NCBI RefSeq assembly: GCF_002288925.2
Contig: NW_022098069.1
Span: 72,221,660-72,285,659, forward strand
From: Delphinapterus leucas
Taxonomy: Eukaryota; Chordata; Mammalia; Artiodactyla; Monodontidae
Length of the DNA: 64,000 nucleotides
Direction: 5' to 3'
Below, one piece after another: positions 57,422-64,000 of the stretch. The notes beneath the pieces were generated by a model that ran no database searches, was not told the origin of the DNA, and was given only the letters and a program-made list of their open reading frames with translations. How positions within the stretch are numbered: the stretch's first letter is position 1; every line of letters begins with the position of its first letter. The position numbers and the translations under genes are program-made.

Positions 57422-57521
57422 TTCATTAAAAATGACTGATGTGAAGATCAAACAAACTTCTGCTTTCCTAGAAAGTACTCACAGTAACCTATGATAATCA
57501 GTAATATCTGCTTTGACGGAC
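57422..57521 (+). repeat. Imperfect direct repeat, copy B
   Basis: TTCATTAAAAATGACTGATG, then AAACAAAC in place of the A16 run, then GAAAGTACTCACAGTAACCT and ATGATAATCAGTAAT. By eye about three-quarters of positions match copy A. Confidence 0.75.
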
Positions 57522-57523
57522 AC

Positions 57524-57724
57524 TGTAAAGGGCCATTTTTATCTTCAGAGCTCCCTGTGATGGGGCTAAGCTATCAGACCCATGTTACTGCTCATTTTCT
57601 TCTGCCCAACTCTACTTCTTTTACCTCCCTTCCATAAGTATTCATTTCTAGGGCTCTCCCTAGAAAAGGTCTGCACGTTTAACTTCTTCTCAGAGTCTGC
57701 TTCCTAGAGATCCAAACTGTGACA
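57524..57724 (+). mobile_element. ERVL/MaLR-type LTR, 3' part
   Basis: Ends TGTGACA at 57724, followed after two bases by a primer-binding-like sequence. Contains GCTCCCTGTGATGGGGCTAA and CAGAGTCTGCTTCCTAGAGA. A TGTAAAG at 57524 could be its 5' end, but then it would be short (about 200 bp), so it may be truncated or internally deleted. Confidence 0.5.
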
Positions 57725-57726
57725 GT

Positions 57727-57742
57727 TGATATCAAGAGTGGG
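57727..57742 (+). other. Retroviral primer-binding-site-like sequence (tRNA-Leu type)
   Basis: TGATATCAAGAGTGGG sits two bases after an LTR end, the same arrangement as at 30088-30105. Decayed compared with the TGGTACCAGAAGTGGG expected for ERVL/MaLR priming. Confidence 0.55.
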
Positions 57743-58740
57743 TCCAAGAAAGCAGGCATGAGATGAATCTTGGAGCTGGATCACTCATCGCCCGCTGGCA
57801 TGCAGGACACCATCACCTGTGGTTAGGTAAGCATAGGATATTCCCTGGCACGAGGTGTTGGTCCAGTTGTTAAGAATTCACTCATAAATCAGAATAATCT
57901 ACCAGTGGAAAGGAATGTGCAATTTACCAGTTGTTTGAAACATATGGAGGAAATAGTAAGTTTAGGAAAAATAGCATTGAATGAACTAAACTCAATTATG
58001 CTTTACAAGAAGACAACAAAAAGCTGGGATCAATTAACAATTACCTGAAAGCGAAGCGGCAGCATCTGAAACTATCCATCACAACACCACCCCACTGCCA
58101 TTCCTCAGCGCTTAGAGTACATCAAAAACAGTAAAACAGTATTGCCTTGGAGGAGGAGTGTGATAGAAATTGTCTCCAATAAGGATTTTAGAAATGCAGG
58201 AGTGTAGGTTCTTACACATCTCTATTTCCTACATAAATTAGATCCTAGTGAAAATAGACCACTGCAAACTTAACCAAGTAATAGCTCCAACTGCAGCCAC
58301 CTTGCCAGGTATCGTATCTTTTTCAGAGTAGGTTAATAGAGTCTTCTGCACATAGCATGTGTACATTGATTTAGTGAACGTAATCTTTTCTGTGTATAAT
58401 GGTACCAGTAAAAACAAAAGTCTCACTAAAAGTTTACAATTACCTGAAACAGACAACAGAATGCATTTACAGTTTTGCCCCAGGTTTGCATTAACTCCCC
58501 CACGGTGTGTCATAATATAGTCCAAAGAGATCAGAACTCCCTGGACATTTGGCAGGATATCACATTGATCCACTCCAGGGGACTTTGTTACAGAGACACA
58601 TATATTAGAGGTGAGATAGATAAACTCTGTGACGATTCAGGCATCTGACACATAAGTATTATTTTTAAGGATCCAGTGGTCATGGGCATGTCAGGTAAAA
58701 AACTATTTCGTATTGCACCTCTCCATTTAAAATCTTCTTT
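57743..58740 (+). pseudogene. ERVL-type endogenous retrovirus internal region, strongly deleted
   Basis: A leader segment (CTTGGAGCTGGATCACTCAT, CAGGACACCATCACCTGTGG) follows the primer-binding-like site. Farther on, 58490-58700 resembles pol (reverse transcriptase region): TAATATAGTCCAAAGAGATC, GGCAGGATATCACATTGATC and CAGTGGTCATGGGCATGTCA. The same blocks occur in order near 63285-63345 in the next ERVL fragment. Gag and most of pol are missing or unreadable, and no frame is open beyond chance. The 111-codon minus-strand ORF at 58238-58573 is antisense to it. Confidence 0.5.
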
Positions 58741-58744
58741 TATC

Positions 58745-58862
58745 TTCCCATAGCACTAAGAATAAAATCCAAACTCCATCCTCTGACTTAAGACTTACGT
58801 GATCTACAGCCTGCTTTTAGTAGTCTGAATCTCTCTTAAAAACTCCTCCTTGCTTCAGAACA
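58745..58862 (+). repeat. L2 LINE fragment, left part
   Basis: AGAATAAAATCCAAACTCCA and GACTTACGTGATCTACAGCC match a plus-strand L2 segment near its 3' UTR. A related L2 block resumes at 59545. Confidence 0.6.
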
Positions 58863-58863
58863 C

Positions 58864-59460
58864 CGTATTAATTTTCTACTTCCGTGTAACAAATTACCAC
58901 ACACTTAGCTACATAAAACAATACCCATTTATTAACTCACAGTTTCTGCAGGGCAGAAGTCTTGGTGTGGCGTAACTAGGTTCTCTGCTCAGGGCCTCAC
59001 AAAGCTGAAATCAAGGTGTCAGCTGGGGCCGTGTTCTCTTCTGGAGCTTGGGTCCTCTATCAAATTCGTTCAAGTTGTTGGTAGAATTTAGTGTCTACGG
59101 TTAAAGGACGTAAGTCCCCATTTCTTGGTGGCTGGTGCTTGGGGTCACTCTCAGCCGCCAGGAGCCACCCTCAGTTCCTACTCATGTGACCCCTGCCTGC
59201 AGAGGAAGCTCACAACATGGCTGCTTACTTGCTTTCAGGTCAGTAAGAGAACCTGTGCTGCTTTTGTAAAATCCCTCTGGATTCTTTTAACAGCCCATTT
59301 AATTAGCTCAGGCCCATCTAGGATACTCTCCCTTTATTAGGGTCTACTGATTAGGGGGTTCAAAGCAGCACCTGCTTTAGTGTTTGATTGAATAACTGGG
59401 AAAAGATGTGCATACACCATGGGGTAGAATCTTGGCAGTTATCTTAGGATGTTGCCTATC
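58864..59460 (+). mobile_element. MLT1-like LTR (MaLR), inserted in L2
   Basis: Starts TATTAATTTTCTACTTCCGT, then GTAACAAATTACCACACACT, AACTCACAGTTTCTGCAGGG and AGCTGAAATCAAGGTGTCAG, and ends near TTAGGATGTTGCCTATCC. This order is that of a common MaLR-type LTR; the exact family name is from recall. It splits L2 sequence seen at 58745-58862 and 59545-59610. Confidence 0.55.
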
Positions 59461-59544
59461 CCAATACCAAGGCCAAGGCTTGCCTGAGACTGTCTTCATT
59501 TTAGCCTTGAAAAATCTTACATTCCAGGACCCCCCCCCTCAATC

Positions 59545-59610
59545 CTGGGCAAACCTTGCCCTACTAAACTTCCATCATGCTTGGCCTCCTTTGGTTCCTC
59601 AGAAACAGCT
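59545..59610 (+). repeat. L2 LINE fragment, right part
   Basis: AACCTTGCCCTACTAAACTT and TTGGCCTCCTTTGGTTCCTC match the L2 stretch that follows the 58745-58862 block in the consensus. Confidence 0.5.
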
Positions 59611-59789
59611 ACTCCATTTCTCTTTAGGGATCTGACATTAGCATTTCTACCAGGAATGTATTTTCTTCTTCTCATTCACATTTCATATTAAACATCATCT
59701 TCAGAGCTTACATTCTCTTGAGAGGAGGCGGTAAAAGAAGAACAGTTGTAATAAATTAGGGAAGCACACTTGTATGTTAGAAGATAAGT

Positions 59790-60340
59790 CTTCTGGGAAA
59801 AAAGATGAAACAAGCTAATGAGAACAGGAGTTCTAAACAGAGTGCCAGAGTATATCTCTTTGAAAAGGTGATGTCTGAGCAAATACCTGAGGGGAGTGAG
59901 GGTATTGGCCAGGTAAATATCTGAGGGGAGGGTATTCCCTAGAGAGGGAACTAGTGATAGTTCCTTAAGGTGGAAAATGTCTGGCATATTCAAGAATATG
60001 CAGAGAAAATACAACAGGAATGCAGTGAGGGAAAGTGTACTAGGAGATGAGTTCAGAGAAGGAATGGGCAACCAGATCATGTAAGGCCTTGTAGAGCATT
60101 ATAAGACCTTGCCTGCTGAGACGGAAATATAGTGGGGAATTTTGAGCAGAAGAGGGGCATGATCTGACTTAAATTTTATAAGATTCCCTCTGTTGTGTTG
60201 AGAATAGGCTGGGGGCGGGGTAAAGGGGGAAGTAGGGAGAACATTTAGGAGGTTTACAGAGGTCTATGTGAGTGCTTATGGTGGCTGAGTGCTATGTTAA
60301 CAGTATAAGCAGTTAAGAGAAGTGATGAATGCAGACATAC
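59790..60340 (-). repeat. L2 LINE 3' region, reverse orientation
   Basis: A long, well-ordered match to reverse L2: AAAAGGTGATGTCTGAGCAA, ATACCTGAGGGGAGTGAGGG, AACCAGATCATGTAAGGCCT, TTTTGAGCAGAAGAGGGGCA, and GATCTGACTTAAATTTTATA. It has no open frame. The 130-codon minus-strand ORF at 59688-60080 is in L2 sense orientation but in 3' UTR-like sequence, with no domain. Confidence 0.75.
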
Positions 60341-60569
60341 TGACAAATTGATGCAATATAAACAAGAGAAAATTGCTGGAGTAATATATTTAAGTAAGTG
60401 AGGGGGATAGAATCTATTGCAAAAGTGGAGGGATTGGCTTTAAATAGAAGCACTGAGAGTTCCTACAGCATAAAAGGCAGAGAGAAAGTGTATATGTGTG
60501 CAGATATGGATAGTAGATATAAAAAGATCACGGTAGGAGCTTGGGAAAGTTCTCAGTAAAACAGAAAGC

Positions 60570-60776
60570 AGGCAGCTGATATGGAGATTTGGAACTGACC
60601 CATTCACCACTCAGCAGACAAGAGGATTCTATCCTGGGTGGTAGGTTGGGGCATGGATAGTCCCTAGCAAAATGTGTCAGCTCATTGGCTAAAGATTTTA
60701 TACGGAGGAGCAGAAATAGCTGAGAGGCAGCCCGAATAAACAGTTGTAAAATTTAGAGTCCAAAGACTTTTGAATG
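60570..60776 (+). mobile_element. ERVL-type leader fragment without its own LTR
   Basis: GATATGGAGATTTGGAACTG, CACTCAGCAGACAAGAGGAT, GGCATGGATAGTCCCTAGCA and TCAGCTCATTGGCTAAAGAT parallel 57765-57870. It is cut by the LTR at 60782 and probably continues at 61254. Confidence 0.45.
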
Positions 60777-60781
60777 CTCAG
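60777..60781 (+). repeat. Target site duplication, left (CTCAG)
   Basis: CTCAG here and at 61249-61253 flank the LTR. Five bases is the size typical of ERVL-class integration. Confidence 0.65.
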
Positions 60782-61174
60782 CATGGTGTGTGATGTTTTA
60801 TGTGTCAACTTGACTGGCCAAGGGGTGCCCAGATTAAGTATTATTTCTGGGTGACTCTGTGAGGGTGTTCCTGGATGAGATTAGCATTTGAATTGGTGGA
60901 ATCAGTAAAGCAGGTTGCCTTCTCCCTATGTGGATGGGGGTGAACACTATCTGATCTGTCGGGAGCATGAAGAGAACACAGGTAGAGAAAGGAGGAATCC
61001 TCCCCTTTCTTCCTGATTGCTTCAGCTGGGACATTGATCACCAGCCCTTGGCTTTCCTGGTTCTCAGGCTTTCGGACTCTGAGTTAAACAACTGATTTTC
61101 CTCGATCTCCAGCCTGTAGAGAGTAGATGATGGGACTTCTCTTTCTCTGTAATTGCGAGTCAGTTTGTCATAAT

Positions 61175-61214
<40 letters not shown>

Positions 61215-61248
61215 GATTCTGTTTCCCTAGAGAACCCTGACTAATACA
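60782..61248 (+). mobile_element. Solo LTR, ERVL (MLT2-like)
   Basis: Starts around CATGGTGTGTGATGTTTTAT, continues TGTGTCAACTTGACTGGCCA, GGGTGCCCAGATTAAGTATT, GGATGAGATTAGCATTTGAA and CTCGATCTCCAGCCTGTAGA, then a TC microsatellite and the end CCCTAGAGAACCCTGACTAATACA. This is the order of an MLT2-type LTR. Flanking 5-bp copies of CTCAG and retroviral-like sequence on both sides show that it landed in an older provirus and then lost its own interior by LTR-LTR recombination. The length, about 467 bp, fits a whole LTR. Confidence 0.7.
61179..61213. repeat. (TC)n microsatellite inside the LTR
   Basis: About 17 TC units, replacing the T/C/A-rich segment usual near the 3' end of this LTR type. 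Confidence 0.95.
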
Positions 61249-61253
61249 CTCAG
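61249..61253 (+). repeat. Target site duplication, right (CTCAG)
   Basis: Matches 60777-60781. Placed directly after ...CTAATACA. Confidence 0.65.
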
Positions 61254-64000
61254 CCAACATATGTGTGTTATGCGGAAGTCAAGGACTTGGTAAGGAAACT
61301 GTGGGATCCTGCAACATGAGCTGGGAGATGTGGATGTGTGCACCTGGGGATGCTGACTCTGCAGACCCTGCAAACCCCTCTAGGTTTACAGAGGTAGCCC
61401 ACCCCTCCTTCACAAGAACCAGCCTTTCCACCATGCTGGACTATAATTATGAAGGGCACCCCCCTCCCACCTGCTACATAAGAGATGAACCCTTCAGGAA
61501 CTACTCCTATTACCTTTTCTGTCTGCCGCCAGTGCGACATCCCTCCCTAACCTGCCTGGAGAAGTGCTGGGCCTTATAAGTGATGAAACAGACTATCCAA
61601 CCAGAGTTTTAAAAATTAGCTAGCTTGTACAAGTAGGAGTCAGGAAAACACTCCTAGGGTTGGAATTTAAGGATGAGTGATTAAGGGGGCTACACTGGAC
61701 AAACAAGAATTTATTCACTTGGGCTGATAGTTTTCGGGACACAGGGTTTAACACCCTGGTCCTGGAAAGAAGCCCAGGAAATGGAGCAAACTCCCTGCAG
61801 GGTGGTTCTCGGAGTCCGAGAAAAAACAAAGGCCTATGCTCAGTGAAGTGGAAACCCCTGAGTTATCCTAACAGATGGCAGACAAGGGAACAAAGAGGCT
61901 GAGGTCAGTGGATATTCTGGAATGGAGGTATAAGAAAGACAAGGAGACCCACCTGAGGCTGGGTTCCACAGGAGGGATGCGAGAACACACCATTCACTAA
62001 GGAAGTTAGGCCTCCCCTGGTGGGAGGGGAGACTCACCTCCTTCTGTTGACAATGCTCAGTATCATTAAGAAGTTCACCAGTAGCTCATCTCTGCAGGCT
62101 GGGGTGAAGACAGTTGTAGCTGCCATGGAGCTAAGCTCATTAACTTCCAGGGTGATGATGCCCCCCCCACCAATAGAAGCCAGGTGGCACTGTTTAATCA
62201 CCAGAAGCCAGGAGGCTGCAATTACATTAATTGCAAGGCAAGGTCAGTGGAGAAGCCAAGGGGGATTTTATCCTCAGGGAGTCATGCAGATGGTTAATAG
62301 AGCATAGCATCCCTGGGGGCAAAACCGATGAGCTGTCAAGAAGGGTGCTGCTTAACCAAAAAAGGCAAAAATACAGGGGCAGAGGCATGAGGGCAATTGC
62401 TCCAATAAAAAGTAACGAGCTCTTACTCATTTCTCTGAGCCAGTTTTCAAATCTGGAACCCATTGAGTAACAAAGTGGCCTGGTCCCTGGAAGAGAGAAC
62501 CTTGCAGCTATTACAAGACTGTAATGATTCTTCAGTCTTTCCCTCAGGGGGCGCTATGGCCATTTACTCAGGTCACTGTGCACTGAGGTAGGAGGAACAC
62601 TGAAATAGCCTGAGAACTGGGGTCTGAGTTGACATTAAGGCATCATCATGGCCCTCGAGTAAAGTCAGGTGTTACTGGCTCCCTGTAATAAATGAAGCCC
62701 TGGCTAAAGTCCAGCTCACAGTGGACAAATGGAATTGATTCAGTGTTCATTTCTCCAGTACTCAGGTACATAATCTGAATTGTTATACTTTGCAGTTAGA
62801 ACGATCCCTCACATACGTAGCCTATAGGGAAGAGCTTTATAGCAGGTAAGGCCAGGTGGGAACCTATGAAACTAACCTCCCCCAACCAAGGTAGTAACTG
62901 AAAAATAATATTACATCCCAGGCATAGAGAGGGATGGGATGGTAGAAATTAGCACCACTATTAATGACCTAAAGAATTGAGTGGTGATGTTCTCAGTCTT
63001 CTCTGCATTTGATTAGCCAGTCTGGCCCCTGGAAAAAAAACTGGATATATTCTTGAGAATGATTTTAGATGAGGGCAGGCTGAATCAGGCAACATCCTTG
63101 ATCACTGCTATTGTGCCAAATAAAGCAGATTAATAAGGCCTCAGTTACTTCGTATCTGACCATTTCTGGTGAATGTGTTGTTTTCCATTTCAATTAAAAA
63201 GAGAATCAGAAACAACTCGTGTTTAAGTAGAATGAATTCATTTACTGTTTTCCTCAGAGCTGTGTTAACCTCCTGCCCTCCATCACAAAATAGTACAAAG
63301 AGGTCTGAACAACATAAATATCCCCACAGTATCACATTAATCACTTATATCGATGATATCATGCCAACTGGACAGGACAAGCAAGAGACGGCTAGTACAC
63401 TAGAGACCTTGGTAACGCATGCATGCTTCGTGAACTGAGTGTTAAAACCTGTAAAGATTTGAGAAACATGCCAATTTAGAGAAAAATTAGGGATGCAATA
63501 GGCAGGGGCCTACTCAGATATCACTTCCAAAATAAGAGGCAAATTATTGCATTTTATATCCCCTAGCACAAAAAGAAAGCACAGTGCCTGGTAGGCCTCT
63601 TTGGATCTTAAAACATCACATGCCACACCTAGGAATACTACTCCAGCCCTGGGTGAAATGGAGGCTGCCAAATCTGAGACTTATGGCACATAGCAGCAAG
63701 AGGATCATGATACAGGCCCCTGAGAATCTGGAGCAAGGCCACAGGAGAGAACTGTAAACCTTGTGAGAAACTGCTCCAGGTGTGCTACTGATCCTTGGTA
63801 GAGATGGGCGCTTGACTGTGGGAAAGCCTTCCCTGCCAAGTCATACTGTCAGACGGCCCCAGCAATACATCATAAAATGGAAATTGTATGTCTGAGATTA
63901 AGCCCAAGTCATATCTAATATCAGATTTTCTTATAGGTTAAAAGCTTCAGTTTTTATTTTCTTGTACATGCAACAAATAGTATAAGATTTTTCATTACTG
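61254..64000 (+). pseudogene. ERVL-type endogenous retrovirus gag-pol region, decayed, runs off the window
   Basis: The plus strand reads as a broken retroviral interior. 61254-62500 is GC-richer and probably derives from gag/protease sequence, with only weak evidence. From about 62770 the order of reverse transcriptase blocks becomes clear (CCCCTGGAAAAAAAACTGGA, ATAGTACAAAGAGGTCTGAA), reaching the catalytic motif YIDD at 63346-63357 (inside ITYIDDIMPTGQDKQE). GTAGGCCTCTTTGGATCTTA and TCTGGAGCAAGGCCACAGGA follow as later RT/RNase H-like segments. The longest open frame is 89 codons (63169-63438). Stops and shifts break every domain, so it cannot make a product. The right end lies beyond the window, and no envelope-like region is seen, as expected for ERVL. 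Confidence 0.65.
63346..63357 (+). other. YIDD reverse transcriptase active-site motif in ERVL relic
   Basis: TAT ATC GAT GAT encodes Y-I-D-D, the YxDD metal-binding box of retroviral reverse transcriptases. It lies within an 89-codon open stretch and is the firmest sign that this region is retroviral pol. Confidence 0.8.

Noticed and set aside
61265..61579. 104-codon plus-strand ORF as a new gene
   Set aside because: It lies in the region I read as ERVL interior and has no recognisable host-protein domain. Left as part of the retroviral relic.

Overview
This is nuclear DNA from a mammal, almost certainly a cetacean (whale, dolphin or porpoise). The best clue is four tRNA-derived SINEs of the CHR type found in cetaceans, hippos and ruminants. 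They begin GCTTCCCTGGTGGCACAGTG and end in an A-tail after GCGTACCGC. The L1 3' ends are also of cetartiodactyl type, and no Alu, B1, BovB or Bov-tA repeat was seen. I found no intact host gene, exon set or RNA gene. The window reads as gene-poor, AT-rich intergenic (or large-intron) DNA built from layers of transposon insertions. All family names are from recognition by eye and were not run against a repeat library.

Layout. 1-15 kb: the end of a Tigger DNA transposon (1-596), an L1 3' end, a 5'-truncated ATP synthase subunit d retrocopy (5069-5407), an old L1 ORF2 piece (6622-7975), LTR-like ancient repeats, and a CHR SINE inserted into a MIR with a 13-bp target duplication. 15-21.4 kb: an old L1 with 5' UTR, broken ORF1, broken ORF2 and a 3' UTR. 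21.4-33 kb: mostly unrecognised AT-rich DNA with an inverted SINE, L2, MIR, a hAT fragment and an ERVL-type LTR followed by a tRNA-Leu-like primer-binding site. 33.3-35.2 kb: a truncated L1 with a clear 19-bp target duplication. 36-43 kb: old L1, MIR and an unidentified minus-strand coding-like block. 43.1-46 kb: a minus-strand L1 interrupted by a 100-N gap whose two flanks repeat the same ~222 bp, probably an assembly artefact. 46.4-49.1 kb: two SINEs side by side, then MIR, LTR, L1 and L2 pieces. 49.7-53.6 kb: the youngest-looking L1, with an uninterrupted 504-codon reverse transcriptase ORF. 56.2-57.2 kb: a broken C2H2 zinc-finger gene copy. 57.5-64 kb: nested ERVL-type retroviral fragments, including a probable solo LTR with 5-bp target duplications and a decayed pol region that still carries a YIDD motif, cut by the window end.

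Nothing here acts as a working pathway. The readable biology is the order of insertions (SINE into MIR, LTR into older retroviral sequence, LTR-like repeat into L2) and the state of decay of each element. I did not find a convincing undescribed system. The items most worth checking are the duplicated gap flanks, the ERVL cluster with repeated leader segments, the unassigned minus-strand coding-like block near 40.3 kb, the zinc-finger relic with a direct repeat across its A-run, and a near-perfect hairpin at 49.04 kb.
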